Assembly: GCF_000231385.2 (NCBI RefSeq)
Contig: NC_018515.1
Location: forward strand, 3,926,501-3,990,500
DNA from: Desulfosporosinus meridiei DSM 13257
GTDB taxonomy: Bacteria; Bacillota; Desulfitobacteriia; Desulfitobacteriales; Desulfitobacteriaceae
Direction: 5' to 3'
Length of the DNA stretch: 64,000 nucleotides
The notes under the pieces were generated by a model. The model ran no database searches and was not told the origin of the DNA. It saw only the letters and a list, made by a program, of their open reading frames with translations. Both the position numbers and the translations under genes were made by a program. Shown one piece after another: positions 1-8,411 of the stretch. Each line of letters begins with the position of its first letter. The first letter of the stretch is position 1.

Positions 1-336
1 TGCATTCTTAATTCCTAATAACCAGTCAGCCAGACTTCCCTCCAGTCCCGCTGAACCGAGCTTTACCGATGAATAACCCAGGACCGGTTCAAACATTTCA
101 CCTTTAGGGTAAGTTCTGACCTTCTTTCCCTCAACAGTTTGAGTTTGGGCTATTATTTCGCCGTTGCGATCAAAAATTCCTCCCCTTGTCACACGGCTTT
201 CCATAAGAATCAATCTTCGATTCGCGGGATTCTGAAGTAACGTATCTGCTTGAACAACCTGCCAATACACTAACCCCAGACTTAAAACAAAAAAACTAAA
301 AGCCATGCCTAATGCTACTTGACGTACCCCTCGCAT
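1..336 (-). CDS. pbpA: Class B penicillin-binding protein, N-terminal part (cut by window edge)
   Basis: I translated this reading frame by hand; the first 112 codons are visible and the rest lies before base 1. The product starts MRGVRQVALGMAF, has one hydrophobic N-terminal anchor (about residues 8-26), then a stretch with RGGIFDRNGEIIA, the pattern that opens the dimerisation/pedestal domain of class B transpeptidases (PBP2/PbpA/FtsI type). Such proteins cross-link peptidoglycan outside the membrane, working with a SEDS glycosyltransferase. The upstream gene is exactly such a partner: its TAA stop overlaps this ATG by one base (TAATG), implying translational coupling. The catalytic SxxK, SxN and KTG motifs are outside the window, so activity cannot be judged. 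Family is secure, subtype is inferred from the neighbour. Confidence 0.88.
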   Translation of the reverse strand, partial: MRGVRQVALGMAFSFFVLSLGLVYWQVVQADTLLQNPANRRLILMESRVTRGGIFDRNGEIIAQTQTVEGKKVRTYPKGEMFEPVLGYSSVKLGSAGLEGSLADWLLGIKNA

Positions 337-1619
337 TATGTTGCATACTCCCTTCCGCGATTCTTGCTGCTGTGTGAACTAACCGCAGTTGCGTTAGAAA
401 TATTGAGTAAAACCCCCAATAAAATAAAATGAACTATCAGGGAACTACCGCCATAACTTACCCAAGGAAGAGGAATTCCCGTCAAAGGAAGCAACTTTGT
501 TACCCCGGCAAGAATTATTAGGGTTTCGGTACCGAGAAGAATTCCAATCCCTGCCGCCAAAATTTGCCCAAAACGATCTTTAGCCCTAAGACTTATAGAG
601 AAGGCTCTCATAACTACAATCAGAAAAAGCACTAGTACAGCCATTGCTCCGGCAAATCCCAGCTCCTCGGCAATGACAGAAAAAATAAAATCGCTTATTG
701 CTACAGGCACTGTCGAGGCACCAATCCCATTCCCCAAACCTGTGCCCAAAACTTTCCCACCGCCGATAGCGAACAATGATTGGGCTATCTGGTACCCCAT
801 GCCGTTGGGATCTTGCCAGGGGTTCAACCACACGGATACTCTAACCCGAACATGTCTAAAAAGCATATATCCAACAGTGCCAGTTAACAGAAAAATGGGC
901 AACGAAATTCCTAAATACAACTTCCGCTCTGTTACAACATAAAGCATGAGGACAAAAAGCATATAAAACACTAAGGCTGTTCCTAGGCTTTTCTGGGCAG
1001 CCAGAATCCCTAGGACAAAAGCAACCATAATCATAAACGGTCTTAAGGTTCGCCAATCAGGCAAGGAGATTTTTCCCCATTGAACTGTCCCAACTCGGAG
1101 TAATTCTTCATTTTCTTCTAAATATGAAGCCATAAATAAAAGCAAGACCAGCTTAACAAACTCTTCCGGCTGAATTCCAATCCCTGCGATCTTAAATGAA
1201 CTTGTTGCCCCACCTTGCTCCGAGCCAAACAAAAGGGTAACTAACAATAGGCCTACCGCTAAGAGTCCCCATATATATCTAAACCTGCCAAAATAGCGAT
1301 AATCTCTGATTGACCATAACACAACATAGAAAATTAACTGACCAATATTAGCCCACCAAAACTGATGTAAAGCTACATCCGGATTAATTCTCACGACAAA
1401 AATCAGCCCAATTGCCATAATAGCCTGGACTACAGGAAGAATATAGGGATCTCCTTGAAAATGGAAAAGGTGCTCCAAGATGCTGCCAATAAGAACAATG
1501 CCCGTAAAAATTAATGCTTGCCAAAGAAGCCTGCTTGAATCAGCATCTAAATTCAGCAAACCCAGTCCTATCCACATCATTCCTAAAATCAATACTCGTA
1601 AGATTAAACGCAGAATCAT
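336..1619 (-). CDS. SEDS peptidoglycan polymerase, FtsW/RodA/SpoVE family
   Basis: A 427-residue polytopic membrane protein with about ten hydrophobic segments, the usual size for the family. SEDS proteins polymerise lipid II into glycan strands together with a class B PBP. The family signature near the C terminus is visible as PLPWVSYGGSS (about residues 383-393), and the periplasmic loop contains NPWQDPNGMGYQIAQSL (about 267-283), also typical. It sits between a PP2C phosphatase gene (4-base gap) and the pbpA-like gene (1-base overlap). That arrangement resembles the actinobacterial pstP-rodA-pbpA block, so a role in elongation or sporulation-type wall synthesis under Ser/Thr kinase control is inferred. 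FtsW, RodA and SpoVE cannot be separated from sequence alone, so no symbol is given. Confidence 0.93.
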   Translation of the reverse strand: MILRLILRVLILGMMWIGLGLLNLDADSSRLLWQALIFTGIVLIGSILEHLFHFQGDPYILPVVQAIMAIGLIFVVRINPDVALHQFWWANIGQLIFYVVLWSIRDYRYFGRFRYIWGLLAVGLLLVTLLFGSEQGGATSSFKIAGIGIQPEEFVKLVLLLFMASYLEENEELLRVGTVQWGKISLPDWRTLRPFMIMVAFVLGILAAQKSLGTALVFYMLFVLMLYVVTERKLYLGISLPIFLLTGTVGYMLFRHVRVRVSVWLNPWQDPNGMGYQIAQSLFAIGGGKVLGTGLGNGIGASTVPVAISDFIFSVIAEELGFAGAMAVLVLFLIVVMRAFSISLRAKDRFGQILAAGIGILLGTETLIILAGVTKLLPLTGIPLPWVSYGGSSLIVHFILLGVLLNISNATAVSSHSSKNRGREYAT

Positions 1620-1623
1620 AGTA

Positions 1624-2343
1624 TTACTCCATAATACAGCATAAGGCTGTAAAATTATCTGGGGCTCCTCTTTCCAGCGTCAGATTTCTTAATTTTTCAA
1701 ACCGTTCTTCCCAGGAGCTGGGTTCAAGAAATTCTTCCGTTAGTTCCTGGTCGCTGATCATATTTGAAAAGCCATCTGTGCATAGGAGGAATACATCTTT
1801 CGCTTGCAAACCAATGCTCCTACAATCTACTTCAATGGTGGGATCTGCTCCAATTGCACGCATTAAGACATTGCGTTGAGGGTGTTTTTTAGCTTCATCG
1901 AGTGAGATCTGGCCTAATCTAACAAGTTCGCCAACTAAGGAATGATCCATAGTTAAAGGTGTCAGCATCTCATTGCGCCATAGATACGCTCGACTATCAC
2001 CAACATGGGCAATAACTACTTTCTCATCCCGGATCAACAATACCGTCAATGTTGTCCCCATACCCGCATTTTCCGGTTCAGTCAATGACGATTCATTTAC
2101 CACCCGATTTGCTTGAATAAAGGCTTCAGTTATTCCATTTTCCAAGGCCAGGTCTTCCAGCCCCTCCAGGCGAGGAATCCACATCTCCAGCTCATGCAAG
2201 GCCACGGAAGAAGCCACTTCACCTGCTCGGTGTCCTCCCATACCATCCGCAACAGCATAAAGACCTTGGTCTGATAATACCAAAAAAGAATCCTCATTAT
2301 TTTTTCGAATACAACCTTTTTCACTAAAGCTTAGAACTCTCAT
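1624..2343 (-). CDS. prpC: PP2C-family Ser/Thr protein phosphatase (PrpC/Stp/PstP type)
   Basis: A metal-dependent phosphatase of 239 residues that removes phosphate from Ser/Thr residues, normally opposing a PknB/PrkC kinase. Motifs in order: KNNEDSF near the N terminus (metal-binding Asp), VADGMGGHRAGE (about 33-44), HVGDSRAYLWR (about 117-127) and LCTDGFSNMI (about 191-200). I chose the ATG at 2343, with GAGGTGG seven bases upstream, over an in-frame TTG at 2379 that would add 12 residues without a clear binding site. The chosen start overlaps the upstream FHA gene by 20 bases. No kinase gene is in the window; it may lie beyond the pbpA-like gene. Function of the family is well established. 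Confidence 0.93.
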   Translation of the reverse strand: MRVLSFSEKGCIRKNNEDSFLVLSDQGLYAVADGMGGHRAGEVASSVALHELEMWIPRLEGLEDLALENGITEAFIQANRVVNESSLTEPENAGMGTTLTVLLIRDEKVVIAHVGDSRAYLWRNEMLTPLTMDHSLVGELVRLGQISLDEAKKHPQRNVLMRAIGADPTIEVDCRSIGLQAKDVFLLCTDGFSNMISDQELTEEFLEPSSWEERFEKLRNLTLERGAPDNFTALCCIME

Positions 2344-2773
2344 TTTGCCACCTCGAGTATTGGAAGGTAATGCTTCCAATTTTCACATAGTCTCCAGCTA
2401 CCATTTGAACCGGAGAATGGATTTGCTCTCCATTAACCCAGGTTCCATTCGTACTTCCCAAGTCTTCTAATATAGTTTGTCCTTTTTGCAACCGAAAAAC
2501 AGCGTGATCAATGGATGCAAAATGATCCGGCAAAACAATATCGTTATGCTTGCCTCTTCCTACACGCAGCCCCTTCCCATCTACTTTAAAGACGCGCCCT
2601 CGTGAAAGGGTTTCTCCGCCGGTAAGAACCTCTAAACGCCCACATTCATTCGATGAGCGTTGAAAAACTCCCTTCATTTGGAGATCCGCCAAAAGAGCTG
2701 TAAAAATGCGAAATATAAAAAGGTAGATCAGGGCAACAAAAGCAAGCCGTCCTATCACTAAAACAAATTGCAT
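2324..2773 (-). CDS. fhaB: Membrane-anchored FHA-domain protein (FhaB-like)
   Basis: 149 residues. An N-terminal hydrophobic segment (about 5-30) anchors the protein, and a C-terminal forkhead-associated domain (about 60-145) shows GRGKHNDIVL, the SIDHAVF strand and LGSTNGTWVNG, the phosphothreonine-binding core. FHA domains dock onto Thr-phosphorylated partners. The start has GGGAGG five bases upstream. In Actinobacteria FhaB is a substrate of PknA/PknB and is linked to FtsZ and PBP complexes. The same role here is inferred from the order fhaA-fhaB-PP2C-SEDS-PBP. The symbol is given by synteny and domain layout. Confidence 0.86.
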   Translation of the reverse strand: MQFVLVIGRLAFVALIYLFIFRIFTALLADLQMKGVFQRSSNECGRLEVLTGGETLSRGRVFKVDGKGLRVGRGKHNDIVLPDHFASIDHAVFRLQKGQTILEDLGSTNGTWVNGEQIHSPVQMVAGDYVKIGSITFQYSRWQNESSKL

Positions 2774-2825
2774 ACAATCCTCCCAGTCGAAAATAGAGGT
2801 TGAACACCACTAATTCTCCATAACA

Positions 2826-3644
2826 TCACGGCAGAGGGGATCTTTGTATAACCAATGTACTTTGTCCGATGGTTATACGATCTCCGGGGGCGGTTGTATG
2901 ATGGGTGATTCTTTGACCATTGACAAATGTTCCATTCGTACTTCCTAAGTCATCAAGCCACCAACCGTTATCTCCTCCCGGGGCAATCTTTAGGTGTCTT
3001 CTGGAAATTTCTGGATCATGAAGCACCAAATTACATTGGCTATGACGACCAACAATAGCTTCTTCATCCTGAAGTGAAAACCTCTGCCCCATATCCGGCC
3101 CTTCTATAATTTCTATATAGTAATTTGAATTCCTGCCGGCTATTCCCTCGACTGACAAGTTATTCTTGATACTATCTCTAAAGATTGTCGTGCTTTCTCG
3201 CCAGTTCGATTGATTAAGTTGAAGTTGTTCGTTATCTTTGGCTGTCTCCTGATCATCCTCTCCCCAGTCAACGACAATTGAGTCATCAAAATCTACTTCA
3301 ATAGCCATTTGCCGGGGACTAACAGTCTCATCAGAATGCAACTCTATAGCAGGCTTAGTTAGGAATGTATAACCATTACGTTCTGCCTCTGCAAACAAGT
3401 ATTTTGATAACTCAATGAGAAAAGCATCTCCAAAACTTGCTATTGGCCCCCAATCCTTGGAATGGAGGTATACCCGGTAAATGTTGGGTACATATACTTG
3501 AGAGATGCTTACCTGCTTATTTTTAAGCATTGCCTTCACAAGTTCCTTGGCGATTTCTACTGGTTGAAGGCGGGAGGCACTTTTTTTAAATGCTTCAGTA
3601 AAGAGAAACTCGGCCATCCCTTCAAATCGGGCCAATAGGCTCAT
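2826..3644 (-). CDS. fhaA: DUF3662 plus FHA domain protein (FhaA-like)
   Basis: 272 residues. The N-terminal half, starting MSLLARFEGMAEFLFTEAF, matches the DUF3662 (FhaA N-terminal) pattern seen in actinobacterial FhaA. A less conserved acidic linker follows (about 120-170), then a C-terminal FHA domain (about 180-268) with VGRHSQCNLVLHD, ISRRHLKI and LGSTNGTFVNG. In mycobacteria FhaA binds phosphorylated MviN and restrains wall synthesis; the same role here is inference. The start codon overlaps the end of rlmN by four bases (ATGA), so translation is probably coupled. A 52-base gap precedes fhaB. Confidence 0.88.
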   Translation of the reverse strand: MSLLARFEGMAEFLFTEAFKKSASRLQPVEIAKELVKAMLKNKQVSISQVYVPNIYRVYLHSKDWGPIASFGDAFLIELSKYLFAEAERNGYTFLTKPAIELHSDETVSPRQMAIEVDFDDSIVVDWGEDDQETAKDNEQLQLNQSNWRESTTIFRDSIKNNLSVEGIAGRNSNYYIEIIEGPDMGQRFSLQDEEAIVGRHSQCNLVLHDPEISRRHLKIAPGGDNGWWLDDLGSTNGTFVNGQRITHHTTAPGDRITIGQSTLVIQRSPLP

Positions 3645-4705
3645 ACTAACTTACCCTCCCACTGTCGGCGAAGTTGACCGCAAGCTGCATCAATATCTGT
3701 ACCCCGTTCTTCACGGGAAGAAACAGAAATCCCCGCATCTTCTAACACCTGGGCAAACTTCACAATTTTCTCTTGACTAGGACGCTCCATACCAGTTCCA
3801 ACTACTGGATTGACCGGAATCAGATTAACATGTCCTAACTGACCCTTTAATAATCGAGCAAGAGCTTCAGCTTCAGCTGGCTTCGAATTATCAGCAGTCA
3901 AAGCAACTTCAAAGGTAATCCGGCGATGAGTTATTCTGCTATACTCCCTACATGCTTCCATTAGTTCGCTCAAAGGATAGCGGCGATTCATAGGAATTAA
4001 TTTATCTCGCGTGCTATCGTCTGCTGCATGAAGGGATACTGCAAGACCCACTTGAGAATTATCCTTAGCCAACTGAATAATTTTTGGTACAACTCCAGAC
4101 GTAGAAATTGTCATCCTCCTCATACCAATATTCAATCCCTGAGCTTGATTCAAAACCCGGATTGATTTAAGAACCTGATCATAATTGAGCATGGGTTCTC
4201 CCATTCCCATAAATACTATATTCGTTACTTGAAAATCGGGATCCTCTTGCTGAATATCTTGAGAAATATCTAATACTTGACTAATAATTTCGGCAGCACT
4301 CAAGTTGCGTTTAAAACCTTCTAAGCCTGTAGCACAAAACGCACACCCCACAGGACATCCAACTTGAGTTGACACACAAATAGTATGTCTATCCCGAGCT
4401 TTTAATCTGGCATAATCCATCAAGACACACTCAATCGTCTCACCATCTTCAAGACGAAACAAATACTTTCGCGTACCGTCCTTAGAGCGTTGCTCACGAA
4501 CCTTATTTAAGACAGAAAAATGCAAGTGATTGCTTAATGTTTCCAGGTCACTTTTACTTATGTTTTTTATATCAGCCCAGGAACGCACAGCTTTTTGTTG
4601 CACCCATTGAAACAACTGGATTGCCCGAAATCTTTTTAACCCTATTTTCTGACAGATCTCAATCAGTTCATTTTCTGAACAACCGCGCAGCTCAATTTTT
4701 TCCAT
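3641..4705 (-). CDS. rlmN: 23S rRNA (adenine-2503 C2) methyltransferase RlmN
   Basis: A 354-residue radical SAM enzyme that methylates A2503 of 23S rRNA, and A37 of some tRNAs, giving 2-methyladenosine. The 4Fe-4S motif is CPVGCAFCATG (about residues 115-125). The GMGEP segment (about 166-170) binds SAM, and the catalytic Cys is in DIDAACGQLRR near the C terminus. Length is normal. It is the first clear member of the fha/PP2C/SEDS/PBP group and overlaps fhaA by four bases. RlmN next to kinase-phosphatase wall genes is common in Firmicutes. Cfr-type resistance enzymes are related, but context and length fit the housekeeping RlmN. Confidence 0.96.
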   Translation of the reverse strand: MEKIELRGCSENELIEICQKIGLKRFRAIQLFQWVQQKAVRSWADIKNISKSDLETLSNHLHFSVLNKVREQRSKDGTRKYLFRLEDGETIECVLMDYARLKARDRHTICVSTQVGCPVGCAFCATGLEGFKRNLSAAEIISQVLDISQDIQQEDPDFQVTNIVFMGMGEPMLNYDQVLKSIRVLNQAQGLNIGMRRMTISTSGVVPKIIQLAKDNSQVGLAVSLHAADDSTRDKLIPMNRRYPLSELMEACREYSRITHRRITFEVALTADNSKPAEAEALARLLKGQLGHVNLIPVNPVVGTGMERPSQEKIVKFAQVLEDAGISVSSREERGTDIDAACGQLRRQWEGKLV

Positions 4706-4763
4706 AATAGTTATTATTCACCCAATTCATTCCAGTTAAACTTCCTAATTAATAAAAATTGAT

Positions 4764-6131
4764 TTATTCTTGCGGATTAGTACGCCGAAATTTTGCTAAA
4801 AAGAATCCATCCGTCCCATGACGATGAGGCATAAGCTGTAACATCCCTTTGTATGCTTGTTGAATATCTCGCTTCTCCTCAAGTTTAAAGGGGAGATCTT
4901 CAACCAGATTAACCGGTTCAAATTCCGGATGGGCAATCCGAAACTTCTTAACAAGTTCGAAGTTTTCCTCAGGCTCGATTGTACAAGTTGAATAAACGAG
5001 AGTTCCACCATCTTTGACACAAGATGCAGCCCGTTCTAAAATTGCAAATTGCAAAGAAGGTAATTCCAGAAGACCTTGTTCTTCTTTCTGCCAGCGCAGA
5101 TCGGCTCTGCGTCGAAGAACTCCCAATCCGGAACAGGGAACGTCAACAAGAACTCGATCTTGGGATTCCAACCTTATCCCAGGCAAATCTCGCGCATCGC
5201 CGAACTGAGGCTGAATAATTGTTATACCAAGTTTCGTCGCTAACTGCCCAATAAGTTCTAACTTGTGATTATGGATATCAAAGGCTTGGATCTCACCTTT
5301 GTTTTGCATTAGCTGAGCCAGATGTGTGGATTTTCCACCCGGAGCACTACAAGTATCTAATACAGACTGTCCTGGTTTCGGATCAACCACATGGGCAACC
5401 AACTGGGAACTTTCATCTTGAACGGTAAACAGCCCCTCCTGAAAGCTTGCCAGTTGTTCTAAAGCACCAAAATCTTGAATCTTTAAGCTCTCAGGCACTA
5501 AGAGCCCTAATTCCACGCTAATTCCCTCACTAATTAGACGCTCTTTCAAAGCCTCTCGTGAAATTTTCAAGGTATTTGTTCTAATCCAAGTTTGAGCTGG
5601 CTCATTATTAACTTTGCATAAAGCTTCAGTTTCCTGAGCTCCCCAGCGTTTCAACCAACGTAGAATTAACCATTCGGGATGTGAATAGCGTACTGAGAGA
5701 TAACGAGCCGGTTCACGTTTCAGATCCGGCCAAGGAATATCCCATCCCTTTTCCATAACCTTACGTAAGACTACATTTACTAACCCAGGAAATTTGGGAT
5801 AGTTTTTGGCTAATTCGACACTTTCATTAATTGCTGCCGCAGGGGGAACTTTGTCCACATAAAGAATTTGGAAAGCCCCAATTCGTAAAATTGCCCTGAC
5901 TTCGTGAGGAAGTGACGACATTGGTTTGCTCAAATGCTTTCTTAGAGCGTAATCTAGGGTTAATCTATGCTTTAGCACACCATTTACCAGAAGTGTTACA
6001 AATTGTCGATCTCTAGAATCTGTCAACCTGGAGATGTTTTTTTGCAAAAGGAGGTTAGCATAGGCACCTTCTACTTCCACACGTGTCAGCAGATTGACAG
6101 CCATTCCACGAGCTGTCTCTTTAATCATCAC
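4764..6131 (-). CDS. rsmB: 16S rRNA (cytosine-967 C5) methyltransferase RsmB
   Basis: 455 residues, the usual size. The N-terminal third is a NusB-like RNA-binding domain (about 1-140); the rest is a Rossmann SAM domain. Visible motifs are VLDTCSAPGGKSTHLAQ (SAM loop, about 261-277), VDVPCSGLGVLRR (first catalytic Cys, about 332-344) and VYSTCTIEPEEN (second Cys, about 384-395). It makes m5C967 in 16S rRNA. The initiator is either GTG 6131 or the ATG directly after it at 6128, both behind GGGGTAGAA. The start overlaps the stop of the upstream peptidase gene, so they form one transcription unit with fmt and def. Confidence 0.95.
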   Translation of the reverse strand: MMIKETARGMAVNLLTRVEVEGAYANLLLQKNISRLTDSRDRQFVTLLVNGVLKHRLTLDYALRKHLSKPMSSLPHEVRAILRIGAFQILYVDKVPPAAAINESVELAKNYPKFPGLVNVVLRKVMEKGWDIPWPDLKREPARYLSVRYSHPEWLILRWLKRWGAQETEALCKVNNEPAQTWIRTNTLKISREALKERLISEGISVELGLLVPESLKIQDFGALEQLASFQEGLFTVQDESSQLVAHVVDPKPGQSVLDTCSAPGGKSTHLAQLMQNKGEIQAFDIHNHKLELIGQLATKLGITIIQPQFGDARDLPGIRLESQDRVLVDVPCSGLGVLRRRADLRWQKEEQGLLELPSLQFAILERAASCVKDGGTLVYSTCTIEPEENFELVKKFRIAHPEFEPVNLVEDLPFKLEEKRDIQQAYKGMLQLMPHRHGTDGFFLAKFRRTNPQE

Positions 6132-6810
6132 TTCTACCCCGAGCTATCAGCATGAATCTCAGTAATTGGAGGATCGCTGCCAAAGCGGCTGCAACATAAG
6201 TTAAAGCAGCTGCATTTAACACGGAACGTGCTCCGCCGATTTCCTCGCTCCCCAGCATTCGCCCTTCTTGTAAAAGAGATAAAGCTCTACTGCTGGCATT
6301 ATATTCTACTGGAAGAGTAATCACTTGAAAGAGTACAGCAAAGGCAAAAGCAAAGATCCCGAGTTCCAGGAGCCACCCATAGGTCGGCATAAAAAGACCA
6401 ATCATAATTAAAATCGGACCTGCCCCACTGCCAATATTGGCAACAGGTACAAATGATGATCTGAGCTGCATGGGAAAATACCCCGAGGCATGCTGTAATG
6501 CGTGCCCTGTTTCATGGGCCGCTACAGCGATAGAAGAAAGTGAGCTGCCATAAAAAACGTCCTCACTAAGTCGGATAATCCTGGTTCGCGGATCGTAATG
6601 ATCAGAAAGTCGTCCTCCAACCGGTTCCACGCGCACATCGTAAAGACCATTACTATTCAAGATACCTCGGGCCACCTGCGCTCCCGTAAGTCCTGACTGG
6701 GCACGAACTTTCGAGTAACGATTATAAGCAGAAGATATCTTAAATTGAGCATATAATGAAAGTAATATCGCCGGAATTAGAAGCACCATCGTCGGATCCC
6801 AAAAAAACAT
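6121..6810 (-). CDS. Neutral zinc metallopeptidase, YugP family
   Basis: A 229-residue membrane protein with an N-terminal hydrophobic segment (about 8-24) and two or three more after about residue 115. The zinc-binding motif HETGHALQH (about 95-103) places it in the Zn-dependent peptidase group related to B. subtilis YugP. It is preceded by GGAGG eight bases before the ATG. It lies between fmt and rsmB, an arrangement seen in many clostridia. The physiological substrate is not known for the family; a membrane-protein quality-control role is only a guess. Confidence 0.85.
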   Translation of the reverse strand: MFFWDPTMVLLIPAILLSLYAQFKISSAYNRYSKVRAQSGLTGAQVARGILNSNGLYDVRVEPVGGRLSDHYDPRTRIIRLSEDVFYGSSLSSIAVAAHETGHALQHASGYFPMQLRSSFVPVANIGSGAGPILIMIGLFMPTYGWLLELGIFAFAFAVLFQVITLPVEYNASSRALSLLQEGRMLGSEEIGGARSVLNAAALTYVAAALAAILQLLRFMLIARGRSDD

Positions 6811-6851
6811 AAGCTAACCTCCTTTTATAGTTAATAATCAGCTTAACGGAT

Positions 6852-7823
6852 TTACTCAAAAACTTCTCCAACCTGACCATGGCGGCCGTTCAAAAAATCC
6901 CGAGCCGGCATGGAGCGTTTTCCTGCCGGTTGAACCTCAATCACTCGCAGAATTCCCTCACCGGTCTGAACAAGTAAGCTGTCTCCCAGCACTTGAATAA
7001 TCTGACCAGGGCGATAGACCGCCGCCTTGGATTCTGGATGTTCAATTTCCGTTCCTACAACCTCATCTGGTGGAAAAAAGGGTAAGCTTTGCCAGACTTT
7101 GAGGTTTTCTCCCCGAAACATGGCAAACGCACCAGGCCAAGGGTTTAATCCACGAATTTGATCATGTAAATCAACCGCCCTACGAGACCAATCTAATCCT
7201 TCATGCTCTCGTTTTAGAAGAGGTGCATAATTGGACTCCCCTGTTTGAGGCGTCGGTATGACTCTTCCTACTTCAATCAGGTTTAAAGTATCAACTAGAA
7301 GCTCTGCACCTATAGTCGCCAACTCATCGTGAATTTCTCCCGTCGTTGATTCAGGTGTAATGATAGTTTCCCGTTTTAGGAGCATATCCCCTGTATCTAG
7401 CCCTTCATCCATCAGCATAGTGGTTACTCCCGTAACGGTTTCTCCCTTCATAACCGCCCAATGGATTGGGGCTGCTCCGCGATAAGCCGGAAGCAGGGAA
7501 GCGTGGACATTGATACATCCATGTTTAGGCAATTTAAGGATCTCTTTAGGGAGAATCTGCCCGTATGCCACCACAATAATACTCTCGGGAGCTAGATCCT
7601 TTAGTTGTTGAATCCAGTCCTGGTTTTTGATTGAGATAGGTTGATAAATAGATAGCCCTAATTCTTCAGCAGCAACTTTTACGGGACTGGGTTTTAGGTT
7701 CTTCCCACGGCCGGCCGGTCGATCAGGTTGAGTGAAAACTCCTACTATATCATGACCACTCTCTGCCAAGGCTTTTAATGTAGGTACAGCAAAATCAGGG
7801 GTACCCATAAAAACAACACGCAT
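6852..7823 (-). CDS. fmt: Methionyl-tRNA formyltransferase
   Basis: 323 residues, close to the standard length. It transfers a formyl group from 10-formyl-THF to Met-tRNAfMet for translation initiation. The N-terminal formyltransferase domain starts MRVVFMGTPDFAVPTL. The catalytic region shows NVHASLLPAYRGAAPIHWA (about 109-127), with the Asn-His pair, and later GDTGDM-like EGLDTGDMLL (about 145-154) with the catalytic Asp. A C-terminal OB-type tRNA-binding domain follows (about 205-315). It lies directly after def, its partner in N-formylmethionine metabolism. Confidence 0.97.
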   Translation of the reverse strand: MRVVFMGTPDFAVPTLKALAESGHDIVGVFTQPDRPAGRGKNLKPSPVKVAAEELGLSIYQPISIKNQDWIQQLKDLAPESIIVVAYGQILPKEILKLPKHGCINVHASLLPAYRGAAPIHWAVMKGETVTGVTTMLMDEGLDTGDMLLKRETIITPESTTGEIHDELATIGAELLVDTLNLIEVGRVIPTPQTGESNYAPLLKREHEGLDWSRRAVDLHDQIRGLNPWPGAFAMFRGENLKVWQSLPFFPPDEVVGTEIEHPESKAAVYRPGQIIQVLGDSLLVQTGEGILRVIEVQPAGKRSMPARDFLNGRHGQVGEVFE

Positions 7824-7875
7824 ATTAATCCCCCTATCGTAGTTCGATGTTCCTGGTTAGATTAGGCACAGAACG

Positions 7876-8328
7876 TTAAGCTCGATAGGTTTTCTTCGCA
7901 ACATCTACAAAGAGTATTCCTTCAAGATGATCGATCTCATGCTGTAACGCCCGAGCTAATAATTTCTCCGCTCGAATATCAACCATCTCTCCTTTTCGGT
8001 TTAACCCTTGAACCCGAACTTTCGCAGCCCTTACCACGTCTCCAGTCATATTGGGAATACTTAAACACCCTTCTTCAGCGCTGTTAGCTCCTTCCTTTTC
8101 CAAAATTACCGGATTAATCAGCTCTACCAGCACATCGTCCACTTGAACGACAATCACTCTCTTGGAAACCCCAATTTGCGGGGCCGCCAACCCTACTCCC
8201 TCTGCGGCATGCATTGTATCCACCATATTATCCAAAAGCTTAATGATCGATTCGTTAACTTCTTTAACCTCTTTAGCCTTTTCACGCAGAACATCTGCAC
8301 CAATTTCTACAATTTGATAAACAGCCAT
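7876..8328 (-). CDS. def: Peptide deformylase
   Basis: 150 residues, a typical short type 1 enzyme. It removes the N-formyl group from nascent proteins. The three family motifs are present: GVGLAAPQIG (about 44-53), EEGCLSIP (about 87-94, metal-binding Cys) and QHEIDHLEG (about 129-137, two metal His and catalytic Glu). It follows priA by 83 bases and precedes fmt by 52 bases. The priA-def-fmt order is a common Firmicute arrangement. Confidence 0.97.
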   Translation of the reverse strand: MAVYQIVEIGADVLREKAKEVKEVNESIIKLLDNMVDTMHAAEGVGLAAPQIGVSKRVIVVQVDDVLVELINPVILEKEGANSAEEGCLSIPNMTGDVVRAAKVRVQGLNRKGEMVDIRAEKLLARALQHEIDHLEGILFVDVAKKTYRA

Positions 8329-8411
8329 TTTCTGATTACTCCTTTCATAATAAAACCCTTACAAAGTATCTAAGAATTAAAACTAAATAAAATTTTTGGG
8401 TTCCCACACCA

